A DNA stretch of 64,000 bases from Lachnospiraceae bacterium (GTDB lineage: Bacteria; Bacillota; Clostridia; Lachnospirales; Anaerotignaceae), in contig CAJTKM010000006.1 in assembly GCA_910576545.1 (NCBI GenBank), forward strand, positions 1 through 64,000, in the 5' to 3' direction. Each line of letters begins with the position of its first letter. Positions within the stretch are counted from its first letter, which is position 1. A model generated the notes under the pieces. The model was not told the DNA's origin. It saw only the letters and a list, made by a program, of their open reading frames with translations, and made no database searches. Shown one piece after another: positions 8,366 to 17,407 of this stretch. Both the position numbers and the translations under genes were made by a program.

Positions 8366-8394
8366 TTGCAACGCCCGGCGGGATAACGTATAAT
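8366..8394 (+). promoter_or_regulatory. Promoter of the 8429-13558 operon
   Basis: TTGCAA at 8366-8371, 17 bp, perfect TATAAT at 8389-8394. Confidence 0.75.
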
Positions 8395-8428
8395 TAAGAA
8401 AAAACGGAAATGAGGAAGGAACGGGCTT

Positions 8429-9073
8429 ATGGAGAAAAAGACCAGGTTTTACCTGATACGCCACGGGGAAACGGACTGGAACAAAGGCGGGCGGTACCAG
8501 GGCTGGACGGATATAGAACTGAATGACGCAGGAAGGGAGCAGGCAAGGCTTCTGGGGCTGCGGTTCCGGCATATGCCGCTGGACGCGGTGTATGTTTCGC
8601 CGCTGAAGCGCGCCATTGCGACGGCGGAACCTATGGCAAAGGCAAAGGGCCTGACGCCCATTGTGGACGAGCACTTCAAGGAAATCAATTTCGGCGAATG
8701 GGAGGGCTCGACGATCGCCCAGCTTTCTGAAAAATACGGGAAGGCATATACGGATTTCTTTGACGACCCGTTTTCTTACCCGATGCCGGGGGAAGGCTCC
8801 TTCCAGAATGTGATACGGCGTTCCGTGCCGGGGTTTGAGGCGTTGGAGCGGAAGCACAAAGGGCAGAACGTGGCAATCGTTTCACACGGCGGGCTGCTGC
8901 GGGTGATGCTGGTGGCTTTGCTTGGCATGGATATTCATTTTTACAGGAAAACATGGATGACGAATACCTCCATTACCATGCTGGATATTGCGGAGGACGG
9001 GCGGCGGCTTCTGATGACGCTGAACGACAAGGCGCATTTGGAGCTGGCAGAGCTTTTGGGAACGGGAGAATGA
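8429..9073 (+). CDS. Histidine phosphatase family protein
   Basis: Phosphoglycerate-mutase-like phosphatase using a phosphohistidine intermediate. 214 residues. The RHGETDWN motif gives catalytic R11 and H12. Supporting residues include the SPLKRAIATAEP segment, the proton-donor region NFGEWEG and the second histidine in VSHGGLLR. The substrate cannot be read from sequence; relatives act on phosphosugars, nucleotides or cobalamin precursors. Start follows GAGGAAGG. First gene of a tight five-gene operon, ending 1 bp before the next start. Confidence 0.88.
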   Translation: MEKKTRFYLIRHGETDWNKGGRYQGWTDIELNDAGREQARLLGLRFRHMPLDAVYVSPLKRAIATAEPMAKAKGLTPIVDEHFKEINFGEWEGSTIAQLSEKYGKAYTDFFDDPFSYPMPGEGSFQNVIRRSVPGFEALERKHKGQNVAIVSHGGLLRVMLVALLGMDIHFYRKTWMTNTSITMLDIAEDGRRLLMTLNDKAHLELAELLGTGE

Positions 9074-9074
9074 T

Positions 9075-10322
9075 ATGGGCAGAAAGAAGAAAATACTTGT
9101 AGTCGGCGGCGGTGCGGCAGGGCTTATGGCGGCAGGGCGTGCGGCGGAACGCGGGCACGAGGTGCATTTATACGAAAAAAATAACAGGCTCGGAAAAAAG
9201 CTGCTGATTACAGGAAAGGGACGCTGCAATGTGACGAATGACTGCGATGTGGAAACCCTTCTGGAAAATATTCCGGGCAATCCGTATTTCCTTTACAGCG
9301 CGTTTTACCGGCTGGACAGCTATGGCTTGCAGGCTTTTTTTGAAGGGCTGGGTCTGCCGCTGAAGGTGGAGCGCGGACGGCGTGTGTTTCCTGTTTCCGA
9401 CCGTTCGCTGGACGTTGTGCTTGCGCTGGAAAAATACCTGAAAAAAGGCGGCGTACGGCTGCATCTGGAAAGCCCTGTGGAAAGCATACTGACGGAAAAC
9501 GGCAGGGCGTGCGGCGTGCGGCTGAAAAACGGGCGCGAGGAGCGCGCGGACGGTTTAATTGTTGCAACAGGCGGGCTTTCTTATCCCGCGACAGGCTCTA
9601 CCGGGGACGGGTATCGTTTCGCAAAAGCGGCAGGGCATACGGTCATAAAGCAGAAACCCTCCCTTGTGCCGTTGAAAACGGCGGAGGATTGGTGCGCCCG
9701 GCTGATGGGGCTGAGCCTGCGGAACGTTTCTGTCAGGCTGGTGAATGGCACAGGCAAAAAGATATATGAGGAGTTTGGCGAAATGCTGTTCACGCATTAT
9801 GGCGTTTCCGGTCCGGTGATACTGAGTGCAAGCCGTTGCCTGCTGGCTGCCGGAGAGGAAAACTGCCGCCTCTTGATTGACTTAAAGCCGGCAATGGACG
9901 AAAAAAAGCTGGACGCAAGGCTCCTGCGGGATTTCGGGAAATATGCCAATCGGGATTTTGCAAACGCACTGGAGGATTTGCTGCCGAAAAAACTGATACC
10001 TGTCATGGTGGAGCTTTCGGAGATAGAACCGGCGAAAAAGGTCAATAATGTGACAAAAGAGGAGCGGAAACGGCTCTGCGGGCTGTTGAAGGCTTTGCCG
10101 ATGACTGTGACAGGTACAATGGGTTATCCGGAGGCTGTTATTACCTGCGGCGGGGTCTGCGTGGACGAAATCGATCCCTCTACGATGGAAAGCAAATTTG
10201 TGAAGAATCTGCATTTTGCGGGCGAAGTGCTGGACGTAGATGGATATACAGGCGGTTTTAATTTGCAGATTGCGTTTTCTACGGGCTATGCCGCGGGGGA
10301 CTGCGTCTGCGGAGCGGAATGA
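9075..10322 (+). CDS. NAD(P)/FAD-dependent oxidoreductase, HI0933/BaiN family
   Basis: 415 residues. The N-terminal dinucleotide-binding motif GGGAAGLMAAGRAAERGHEVHLYE binds FAD. GKGRCNVTND is a family signature, and the C-terminal GEVLDVDGYTGGFNLQIAFSTGYAAG segment closes the flavin site. Family members are uncharacterised flavoproteins, apart from BaiN, which reduces bile-acid intermediates; a bile-acid role here is not supported by context. It precedes cmk by 12 bp, an arrangement common in Clostridia. Confidence 0.88.
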   Translation: MGRKKKILVVGGGAAGLMAAGRAAERGHEVHLYEKNNRLGKKLLITGKGRCNVTNDCDVETLLENIPGNPYFLYSAFYRLDSYGLQAFFEGLGLPLKVERGRRVFPVSDRSLDVVLALEKYLKKGGVRLHLESPVESILTENGRACGVRLKNGREERADGLIVATGGLSYPATGSTGDGYRFAKAAGHTVIKQKPSLVPLKTAEDWCARLMGLSLRNVSVRLVNGTGKKIYEEFGEMLFTHYGVSGPVILSASRCLLAAGEENCRLLIDLKPAMDEKKLDARLLRDFGKYANRDFANALEDLLPKKLIPVMVELSEIEPAKKVNNVTKEERKRLCGLLKALPMTVTGTMGYPEAVITCGGVCVDEIDPSTMESKFVKNLHFAGEVLDVDGYTGGFNLQIAFSTGYAAGDCVCGAE

Positions 10323-10334
10323 GGAGGAACGGAA

Positions 10335-11003
10335 ATGGAACGGTTTGCCATAGCGATAGACGGACCTGCGGGGTCAGGAAAAAGTACGGCGGCGAAGGAA
10401 ACAGCCAAACGGCTGGGCATGGTTTATGTGGATACGGGAGCAATGTACCGGACGGTTGCGCTGGCGTGCATCGAAGCGGGCGTTTCCACGGCGGAAGAAG
10501 CGGCTGTGCTGTCTGTTTTGAATAGCATGGATATGCGGATTGAGCCGCGGGAGGACGGGCAGCGCATTTTTTTTGATGGAAAGGACGTGACTGCGGAAAT
10601 CCGCACGCCGGAAATCGGGAAAGCCGCATCGGAGGTTGCCGCTTACCAGAAGGTGCGGGAACGGTTGGTAGAGATACAGCAGGGGCTGGCGCGCAGGCAG
10701 TCCGTCGTAATGGATGGAAGGGATATTGGCACGGTCGTCCTGCCGGACGCGGAGCTGAAAATTTACCTGGACGCCGGCGTCGAGGAACGGGCGAAACGGC
10801 GGCTGGGCGAGCTGCGGGAGCAGGGCAGGGCAGGGGAGCTTTCCGAGGTGATGGAAAAAATACGCCTGCGTGACGAGGCGGATAAAAACCGCGCGCACAG
10901 CCCCCTGTGCATGGCGGAGGACGCGGTTCTGCTGGATTCCACGGGCATGAGTGCGGAAGAAGTGGTGCAGGCTATTCTGGCGGAAGCGGAAAAGGCGAGG
11001 TGA
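10335..11003 (+). CDS. cmk: Cytidylate kinase
   Basis: Phosphorylates CMP and dCMP using ATP. 222 residues, standard length. P-loop GPAGSGKST at residues 10-18, followed by the DTGAMYR substrate segment, VMDGRDIGTVVLP and the lid RRLGEL...RD motif (IRLRDEADKNRAHSPL). Start follows GAGGAGGAAC. The order cmk-plsC-ispH/rpsA is a recognised clostridial cluster. Confidence 0.96.
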   Translation: MERFAIAIDGPAGSGKSTAAKETAKRLGMVYVDTGAMYRTVALACIEAGVSTAEEAAVLSVLNSMDMRIEPREDGQRIFFDGKDVTAEIRTPEIGKAASEVAAYQKVRERLVEIQQGLARRQSVVMDGRDIGTVVLPDAELKIYLDAGVEERAKRRLGELREQGRAGELSEVMEKIRLRDEADKNRAHSPLCMAEDAVLLDSTGMSAEEVVQAILAEAEKAR

Positions 11004-11009
11004 AAAGAT

Positions 11010-11600
11010 ATGTGGGTTTACTATTTTGTGCGGACGTTGGTTCGGATTTATTATAAAATGATGTTCAAAATGGAATTTATCGGCATGGAGCACGTGCCGA
11101 AGGAGGGCCCGGCGGTGCTTTGCTGCAACCATATCAGCAATTATGACCCGCTGACGATGGCGGCATTTCTGGACAGGCTGCCGCGCTTTATTGCGAAAAA
11201 GGAGCTGTTCCGGAATAGGCTAATGGCGAAGCTGTTATATGCCCTGAAAGCCTTCCCTGTGGACAGGGAGGCGGCGATGGATATGAAATCCTTCAAAACG
11301 GCGGTGAAAACGCTGAAGGAGGGCGAAATGCTGGGGATTTTCGCGGAAGGGACGCGCGTAAAGGAAGGCGAGGAGAAAGCCGCGAAGGCGGGCGTTGCGA
11401 TGTTCGCGCTGAAAGGCAACGCGCCGGTAATCCCCATCGCCATCAGCGGGAAATATAAATTCCGGGGGAAAATCACGGTCTGCTTCGGGGAACCGATGTG
11501 GCTGGAGGAATACCGGGATATCCGCGTGACGACGGATAAGCTGGAGGAAATTACCGGGACGATTATGGCGAAGGTCAACGAGATGAAGGTGAAGGCATGA
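11010..11600 (+). CDS. plsC: 1-acyl-sn-glycerol-3-phosphate acyltransferase
   Basis: Transfers an acyl chain to lysophosphatidic acid to make phosphatidic acid at the membrane. 196 residues. The HX4D catalytic motif is H41-ISNY-D46; FAEGTR is the acyl-acceptor phosphate motif. The N terminus is hydrophobic and probably membrane-associated. Starts 6 bp after cmk; its TGA overlaps the ATG of ispH. Confidence 0.92.
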   Translation: MWVYYFVRTLVRIYYKMMFKMEFIGMEHVPKEGPAVLCCNHISNYDPLTMAAFLDRLPRFIAKKELFRNRLMAKLLYALKAFPVDREAAMDMKSFKTAVKTLKEGEMLGIFAEGTRVKEGEEKAAKAGVAMFALKGNAPVIPIAISGKYKFRGKITVCFGEPMWLEEYRDIRVTTDKLEEITGTIMAKVNEMKVKA

Positions 11601-13558
11601 GCAGGATACAGGTGGCGGAATCGGCAGGGTTCTGCTTTGGCGTGAAGCGGGCGATTGACATGGCGTATGCGGAGCTTGCCAGGGGGCGGGAAACGCCGCT
11701 TTACAGCTATGGCCCGCTGATACACAACAAGGAAGTCACGGGGGATTTGGAAAAAAAGGGGCTGCGAATCATCGAAAGCCCGGGGGAAGCGGAGGGCGGG
11801 ACGGTCGTCATCCGCTCGCATGGCGTTGGGCGGGAGGTTTACGAGCGGCTGCGGGAAAAGGGCGCGGAGCTTGTGGACGGCACATGCCCGTTTGTGCAGA
11901 AGATACATAATATCGTGCGTGAGGAATGGGAACGGGGCAAAGCGATTATCATAGTAGGGGACGGAACGCACCCGGAGGTTGCCGGAATCAATGGCTGGTG
12001 CGGGGACAGCGCCGTGATACTGGGCAGCCCGGAGGAGGCGGGAACGGCGGCGCTTTCCACCGGGACGGATTACGCCCTTGTGGTGCAGACCACGTTCCGG
12101 CAGAGCCGGCTGGACGAGATGCTCGAAATCCTGGAAAAACGCGGAATCCGCCCGGAGGTATACCAGACAATCTGCTCCGCGACGGAAAAGCGGCAGGCGG
12201 AGGCTGTCATTTTATCCAAAAATGTGGACAAAATGATTGTGATTGGTGACAAAAATAGTTCAAATACACAAAAGCTGGTGGAAATTTGTGCAAAAAATTG
12301 CAGGAATACCTTTCATATTGAAACAAATTGCGATTTGCTGTTGAATCTTTTTTCAAACGGTGATAAAATAGGAATAACTGCAGGCGCGTCCACGCCGCCT
12401 GCAATAATTAAGGAGGTAGTTGTTACTATGAGCGAAGCATTTGACAATGCAGTACAAAATTTAGGAGGAAGTGAGGAAGCGACATTTGAACAGATGTTGG
12501 AAGATTCCCTCGTGACCCTGCATACGGGCGATGTTGTAAAAGGCACCGTAATTCAGGTTGTAAACGAGGAAGTTTCCGTAAACCTGGGCTTCAAATCTGA
12601 TGGTATTATCCCCAGAGGCGAGTTCAGCAGAGATGTCACAGTAGTTCCCAGTAAGACAGTTCAGCCTGGCGATGAGATCGAGGTATTCGTTGTTCGCGTG
12701 AACGATGGCGACGGCAATGTACTCCTGTCCAGAAAGCGTATCGAAGAACAGAAGGGCATGGAGGAGATTGAAGCGGCCTTTAACGATAAAACGGTTGTGA
12801 CAGGCACTGTCACAGACGTTGTAAAGGGCGGCCTGATCGCAATGGTGAACGGCGTGAGAGTATTTATCCCGTCTTCCCAGGTTTCCAATAGATTTATCGA
12901 AGACCTGAGCGTGTTCAAGGGTCAGGATCTGGAATTCAACATCATTGAGATGGACAGGGTAAAGCGCCGCATTATCGGCGGAAGAAAGGCTCTTGTGGAA
13001 CAGGAGATTGCAGCGAAGCGTGCAGCGTTGTTTGAAACAATCGAAGCAGGCTCCAAGATCACTGGTACGGTAAGCAGACTGACAGATTTCGGCGCGTTTG
13101 TGGATCTGGGCGGTGTTGATGGTCTGATTCATATTTCCGAAATGAGCTGGGGCAGAATTTCCAATCCCAGAGAGGTTCTGAAAGAAGGTCAGGCGGTAGA
13201 AGTTTTCGTTCTGGATGTAGACAAGGAAAAAGGCAAAATCAGCCTTTCCCTGAAGGATGCGAACATGAACCCCTGGAAACTGGCTGTGGACAAATACGCA
13301 GTTGGTTCCATCGTAGAAGGCAAGGTTGTACGTATGGTGCCTTTTGGCGCGTTCGTAGAGCTGGAGCCCGGCGTAGATGGCCTGGTTCATATTTCTCAGA
13401 TTGCGAACAAGCATGTTGTGAAGCCTGAAGATGAACTGAAGGTTGGCGAAATCATCAATGTGAAGGTTCTGGAAGTAAATTCCGAGCAGAAGAAGATCAG
13501 CCTTTCCAAGAGACAGGCGGATGCACCTGCAGAGGAAGCCGCTCCCGTTGAGGAGTAA
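11597..13558 (+). CDS. ispH-rpsA: Fused HMBPP reductase (IspH) - ribosomal protein S1
   Basis: 653 residues. Residues 1 to about 275 are IspH, the 4Fe-4S enzyme making IPP and DMAPP in the MEP pathway. Its cluster cysteines are C13, C97 and C193, with catalytic E127 (THPE). Residues about 300-640 carry four S1 RNA-binding repeats; the third and fourth have the classic DFGAFVDLGG...GLIHISE and PFGAFVELEPG...GLVHISQ pattern. The fusion is known in Clostridia. Unusually clear here is a separate expression unit for S1: promoter-like TTGAAT-N17-TAAAAT, AAGGAGGT at 12410-12417 and an in-frame ATG at 12428 (residue 278). Codon choice also shifts after the join, with more AGA, GTT and GTA. Confidence 0.96.
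   Translation: MSRIQVAESAGFCFGVKRAIDMAYAELARGRETPLYSYGPLIHNKEVTGDLEKKGLRIIESPGEAEGGTVVIRSHGVGREVYERLREKGAELVDGTCPFVQKIHNIVREEWERGKAIIIVGDGTHPEVAGINGWCGDSAVILGSPEEAGTAALSTGTDYALVVQTTFRQSRLDEMLEILEKRGIRPEVYQTICSATEKRQAEAVILSKNVDKMIVIGDKNSSNTQKLVEICAKNCRNTFHIETNCDLLLNLFSNGDKIGITAGASTPPAIIKEVVVTMSEAFDNAVQNLGGSEEATFEQMLEDSLVTLHTGDVVKGTVIQVVNEEVSVNLGFKSDGIIPRGEFSRDVTVVPSKTVQPGDEIEVFVVRVNDGDGNVLLSRKRIEEQKGMEEIEAAFNDKTVVTGTVTDVVKGGLIAMVNGVRVFIPSSQVSNRFIEDLSVFKGQDLEFNIIEMDRVKRRIIGGRKALVEQEIAAKRAALFETIEAGSKITGTVSRLTDFGAFVDLGGVDGLIHISEMSWGRISNPREVLKEGQAVEVFVLDVDKEKGKISLSLKDANMNPWKLAVDKYAVGSIVEGKVVRMVPFGAFVELEPGVDGLVHISQIANKHVVKPEDELKVGEIINVKVLEVNSEQKKISLSKRQADAPAEEAAPVEE
12341..12430 (+). promoter_or_regulatory. 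Internal promoter-like sequence, Shine-Dalgarno and start for the S1 half
   Basis: TTGAAT (12341-12346), 17 bp, TAAAAT (12364-12369). Then a GC hairpin (GCAGGCG...CGCCGCCTGC, about 12380-12402), AAGGAGGT (12410-12417) and ATG at 12428 in frame with rpsA. Everything lies inside the ispH coding sequence. Confidence 0.6.
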
Positions 13559-13594
13559 GCCTCAAAATAAGGGGAGAACCCTCTGATGCAGGAT

Positions 13595-13660
13595 AAAAAT
13601 GCATAAAAAAGATTCCCGTTATGGTTTTCAAGCCGTAGCGGGTCTTTTTTGTGCATTTTT
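13595..13660. terminator. Strong, probably bidirectional terminator after rpsA
   Basis: Very long imperfect stem: the AAAAATGCA, AAAAAAGA, CCCG and TTATGG segments on the left pair with CCGTA, CGGG, TCTTTTTT and TGCATTTTT on the right, around TTTTCAAG. T-runs occur on both strands. Confidence 0.8.
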
Positions 13661-13859
13661 GTACAATTTTTATGCGGAATATAGAAATTTTTATTATGAA
13701 TGAAAATGAATATGCAAAAGGCCGTAAAAGGCCTGATTTCCCTGAATTTATGGGTATTCCGGCTTTTTCTATCTATGGCGGAATTTAATAATATAAAAAA
13801 AATTCATAAAAGAGGCTGATTCATAGAAAAAAGTTCTGGAATTGATTGAAAAAACGGCA
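13661..13859. other. Intergenic spacer between rpsA and deoC
   Basis: AT-rich and without a supported gene. A second weaker stem (GGCC...CCC...GGG...CCGGC followed by TTTTT, about 13734-13775) may be a backup terminator. Confidence 0.5.
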
Positions 13860-13888
13860 TTGTTGAAAAAAGGCGTTTGTGCTATAAT
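13860..13888 (+). promoter_or_regulatory. deoC promoter
   Basis: TTGTTG at 13860-13865, 17 bp, perfect TATAAT at 13883-13888. Confidence 0.65.
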
Positions 13889-13920
13889 GCTAAAGATGTC
13901 TGATGAGAGGATGATGCGGC

Positions 13921-14565
13921 TTGGAAAAACAGGAAATCCTGCGGTTTGTAGATCATACGCTTTTGAAGCAGACGGCAACCTGGGAGGAGATTCGCGAAAT
14001 CTGTCGGGAAGGGCTGGAAAATGGGACAGCTTCTGTCTGTATCCCGCCTGCGTTCGTTGCACAGGCGTCGGAGTATCTGCAGGGCAGACTGCCTGTCTGT
14101 ACAGTAATCGGATTTCCAAACGGCTATCAGACAACGGGGACCAAAGCGTTTGAAGCGGCGGAGGCTGTGAAAAACGGGGCTGATGAAATTGATATGGTGA
14201 TACACGTTGGCTGGGCGAAGGAAAGTCGTTTTCAGGATATCCTGACAGAGATCGACTGCGTAAAAGAAGCCTGCGGCGGAAAGCTGCTGAAGGTCATCAT
14301 AGAAACCTGTCTGCTGACAGAAGCGGAAAAAATCTCGCTCTGCGACGTGGTAGGTCGCTCGAAAGCGGAATTTATTAAAACCAGCACGGGCTTTGCCGGA
14401 GGCGGTGCAACGATGGAGGATATACGGCTGTTCCGCGAGCATTTGCCGAAGGGCAAGAGAATTAAGGCTGCCGGAGGGATACGCAGTGTGGAAGACGCGG
14501 AAGCTTTTTTGGCGGCGGGTGCGGACCGGCTGGGCAGCAGTTCTTTAGTGGCATTATGCAGGTAG
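13921..14565 (+). CDS. deoC: Deoxyribose-phosphate aldolase
   Basis: Cleaves 2-deoxyribose-5-phosphate to glyceraldehyde-3-phosphate and acetaldehyde, for use of deoxynucleosides. 214 residues, class I aldolase. Expected active-site residues are visible: D91 (ADEIDMV), Schiff-base K153 (EFIKTSTGF) and K182 (RIKAAGGIR). It starts with TTG at 13921; the in-frame upstream ATG at 13903 hits a stop after three codons. It has its own promoter and is followed by a 520-bp spacer of palindromic repeats. No other deo genes are nearby. Confidence 0.94.
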   Translation: MEKQEILRFVDHTLLKQTATWEEIREICREGLENGTASVCIPPAFVAQASEYLQGRLPVCTVIGFPNGYQTTGTKAFEAAEAVKNGADEIDMVIHVGWAKESRFQDILTEIDCVKEACGGKLLKVIIETCLLTEAEKISLCDVVGRSKAEFIKTSTGFAGGGATMEDIRLFREHLPKGKRIKAAGGIRSVEDAEAFLAAGADRLGSSSLVALCR

Positions 14566-14579
14566 ATTATTGATAGTAA

Positions 14580-15010
14580 CGTAAAGACCGTGGGACGTTG
14601 TCCCAAACTCTGCCTGCTTTCTTGAAAGAAAGTGGGCAAAGAACTTTGTTTCCGCCATGCGGAGCGCGACGGAGAGAACAGATTTGCTTTAGTCGCTGTG
14701 CGAAGCGCAGCAAGGAAAGGGACAAGGGGCGAAGTACCCTGTCAGGAGTATGAGGGTGGACCCCTCAGGGAAATAAAACAGCCTGTTGATATGAGCGGAA
14801 GGAATGGTAAGACCTTGGAGGCTCTGCCTCCAAACCTCCACAAGCCGGTCGGCGCTTTGCCCCGCAAAGCCGCCTGCGGTGTCCGGACTTCTTTCCGGTG
14901 CCTATTGAAAAGGGCTTGACCCACAACTTTGCTTTCACCGCGCAGAGGCGCGGAGCGGAAGGGGCAGGGGGCTTGCCCCTTGCAGGGGTGTTGGGAACGG
15001 AGTCCCCAAG
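14580..15010. repeat. Palindromic repeat block A (deoC to ABC transporter spacer)
   Basis: Contains TGGGA-CGTTG-TCCCA (14591-14605), TTGGAGG-CTCTG-CCTCCAA (14815-14833) and several GC-rich stems around GCAAAGC/GCTTTG, ending in a GGGGCTTGCCCC-type stem and a GTTGGG...CCCCAAGG motif. Related in style and wording to blocks B-F. No gene seen in the spacer. Confidence 0.7.
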
Positions 15011-15085
15011 GTTTTAGGTTTTGAACTGCCATATTTGATAAGGATAGAGAGAAAGATATTTTTATTTTAAGGGAGGAATTTTGAA

Positions 15086-15877
15086 ATGAGTTTATTGAAA
15101 AAATTTGCGGCGGCAACGTTTGCGCTGACTATGACACTGAGCCTTGCGGCTTGCGGCGGCAGCGATGCACCTGCGGCAGACAGTAACGAAGGCGGCGATG
15201 CGGCTAAGACCTACATCATTGCGACAGACACAACATTTGCACCTTTTGAATTCCAGAACGAATCCGGCGAATATGTTGGTATCGACATCGACCTGCTGGC
15301 AGCGATCGCGGAAGATCAGGGCTTTGAGTATGAACTGCAGTCTCTTGGCTTCAATGCGGCAGTACAGGCGCTGGAGGCTGGTCAGGCTGACGGCGTTATC
15401 GCAGGCATGAGCATTACAGACGAAAGAAAAGAAAAATTTGATTTCTCCGAGCCTTATTTTGACAGCGGCGTTGTAATGGGTATTGCGGCTGATAACGAAG
15501 AAATCAAGGGCTATGAAGACCTTGCAGGCAAAAAGGTTGCAGTTAAGATAGGTACAGAAGGCGCGTCTTTCGCGGATTCCATCAAGGACCAGTATGGCTT
15601 TGAAACGGTTGTATTCGATGATTCCAGCGCAATGTACATGGACGTAACAGTTGGCAACAGCGCAGCTTGCTTCGAAGATTACCCCGTTCTGGGCTACGGC
15701 ATCACACAGAATGTTGCACTGAAGATGGTAACAGAAAAAGAACAGGGCAGCTCCTATGGTTTTGCAGTAGGCAAAGAGAAAAACGCTGAACTGCTGGAGA
15801 TGTTCAACGCAGGTCTTGCTAACCTGAAAGAAAACGGCAAATATCAGGAGATTCTGGATACATACATCCAGGAGTAA
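15086..15877 (+). CDS. Amino-acid ABC transporter substrate-binding lipoprotein
   Basis: Captures a polar amino acid outside the membrane and delivers it to the downstream permease. 263 residues. Lipoprotein signal with lipobox LAAC, lipidated at C23. The mature part is an SBP_bac_3 domain: TDTTFAPFEF near its start, the GYEDLAGKKVAVKIGTEG hinge and the C-terminal NGKYQEILDTY. The exact amino acid cannot be told; the FliY/HisJ/GlnH group is the likely family. The start follows GGGAGGAATT. 21 bp before the permease gene. Confidence 0.92.
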   Translation: MSLLKKFAAATFALTMTLSLAACGGSDAPAADSNEGGDAAKTYIIATDTTFAPFEFQNESGEYVGIDIDLLAAIAEDQGFEYELQSLGFNAAVQALEAGQADGVIAGMSITDERKEKFDFSEPYFDSGVVMGIAADNEEIKGYEDLAGKKVAVKIGTEGASFADSIKDQYGFETVVFDDSSAMYMDVTVGNSAACFEDYPVLGYGITQNVALKMVTEKEQGSSYGFAVGKEKNAELLEMFNAGLANLKENGKYQEILDTYIQE

Positions 15878-15898
15878 TCCTCGAAGGAGCAGTGCCTT

Positions 15899-16552
15899 AT
15901 GAGTAACTATTTTGAATATGTAGCGAGCATTATGCCCCAGCTTCTGCTGGGGCTGAAGGTAACGCTTCAAATGACAGTTGTTTCCTTGGCTTTGGCAGTT
16001 GTGGTGGGTATGGCATCCTGTATGTTCAGCATTTCAAAGGTGAAGCCGCTGAACTGGATTTCCGGCGTTTATCTGAGTATTATCCGTGGTACGCCGCTGA
16101 TGGTGCAGTCGTTCTTCATCTATTTCGGTCTGACTGCGGCTCTGGATTTCAGGATTTCGATCTTTAAGGCGGCAGTCATCGTGCTCTGTCTGAACGCGGG
16201 CGCGTACCTTTCCGAAATTTTCAGAAGCGGCATTGCGGCGGTAAACAAAGGCCAGATGGAGGCTGCAAGAAGTCTCGGGTTGCCTTACGGCGTAGCGATG
16301 CGCAAGGTTATCCTGCCGCAGGCAATACGGATTGTGATTCCCTCTGTGCTGAACCAGTTCATCATCACGCTGAAGGATACTTCTATCCTTTCCGCAATTG
16401 GCTGTATGGAACTGATGAAACAGAGTATGATGATTGTATCCCGGAATTTCCGCAGCTTTGAAACATATGCGGTCATTGCGGTAATGTATTACGTTGTCGT
16501 AATGGTTCTGACGAAGATCTTCAAAATCATTGAAAGGAGGCTGTCAAATTGA
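15899..16552 (+). CDS. Amino-acid ABC transporter permease
   Basis: 217 residues, His/Glu/Gln/Arg/opine permease family, with about five membrane helices. The EAA loop that contacts the ATPase is visible as [30 protein letters not shown] and [15 protein letters not shown] are typical family segments. Its stop overlaps the TTG start of the ATPase gene, so the two are translationally coupled. Confidence 0.93.
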   Translation: MSNYFEYVASIMPQLLLGLKVTLQMTVVSLALAVVVGMASCMFSISKVKPLNWISGVYLSIIRGTPLMVQSFFIYFGLTAALDFRISIFKAAVIVLCLNAGAYLSEIFRSGIAAVNKGQMEAARSLGLPYGVAMRKVILPQAIRIVIPSVLNQFIITLKDTSILSAIGCMELMKQSMMIVSRNFRSFETYAVIAVMYYVVVMVLTKIFKIIERRLSN

Positions 16553-17277
16553 TTAAAGTGAAAACAGAACAGCTGAAAAAGAATTTCGGCAGCCTTGAGG
16601 TTTTGAAGGGAATCGATCTGGAGGTCAAGGAAGGGGAGGTTGTCTGCCTGATTGGTCCTTCCGGTTCCGGCAAATCCACATTTCTGCGCTGCCTGAATCA
16701 ACTGGAAGAAACAACAGCAGGCACTGTGATTGTTGACGATTATGATTTGACAGATAAAAACTGCGATATCAACAAGATTCGGGAAAACATCGGCATGGTG
16801 TTCCAGCAGTTTAACCTGTTCCCGCATCTGAATGTTTTGGAGAACATTATGCTGGCCCCTGTGGACAGGAAAAAGATGACGAAAGACGAGGCAAAGAAAA
16901 CTGCCGAAAAACTGCTTGCCATGGTCGGTTTGGCGGAAAAGGCGGAGGAATATCCCTCGAACCTTTCCGGCGGGCAGCAGCAGCGCGTAGCAATCGCGCG
17001 TGCGCTGGCAATGCGCCCGGATATTATGCTGTTTGATGAGCCGACTTCCGCGCTCGACCCTGAGATGGTCGGCGAGGTTCTGGAGGTTATGAAACGGCTG
17101 GCGGCAGATGGTATGACGATGATCGTTGTGACGCATGAAATGGGCTTTGCAAGGGAAGTGGCGCACCGAGTCATATTCATGGACGGCGGCTACATTGTGG
17201 AGCAGGGCACGCCGGAGGAAGTTTTTGGCAACCCGCAGAACAAAAGGACACAGGACTTTTTGAATAAGGTTCTGTAA
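16549..17277 (+). CDS. Amino-acid ABC transporter ATP-binding protein
   Basis: 242 residues. Walker [11 protein letters not shown]-loop FQQFNLFPH, signature LSGGQQQR, Walker B IMLFDEPT and switch histidine in VTHEMGF are all intact. It belongs to the GlnQ/polar amino-acid group. The start is TTG at 16549, served by a perfect AAAGGAGG at 16533-16540 and overlapping the permease TGA. Completes an SBP-permease-ATPase operon. Confidence 0.95.
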   Translation: MIKVKTEQLKKNFGSLEVLKGIDLEVKEGEVVCLIGPSGSGKSTFLRCLNQLEETTAGTVIVDDYDLTDKNCDINKIRENIGMVFQQFNLFPHLNVLENIMLAPVDRKKMTKDEAKKTAEKLLAMVGLAEKAEEYPSNLSGGQQQRVAIARALAMRPDIMLFDEPTSALDPEMVGEVLEVMKRLAADGMTMIVVTHEMGFAREVAHRVIFMDGGYIVEQGTPEEVFGNPQNKRTQDFLNKVL

Positions 17278-17407
17278 CGGAATAGAAAACAAGACGGCAG
17301 CGTCCCGGACGGCGGTTGTCAGAGGAAGGCATTTTTCCTATGGCGGCGCGGAAAGCGGAGGCTGCTGTTTTATACAGGAACAAAAGAAAAAGGCAGGAGG
17401 AAGGAAC

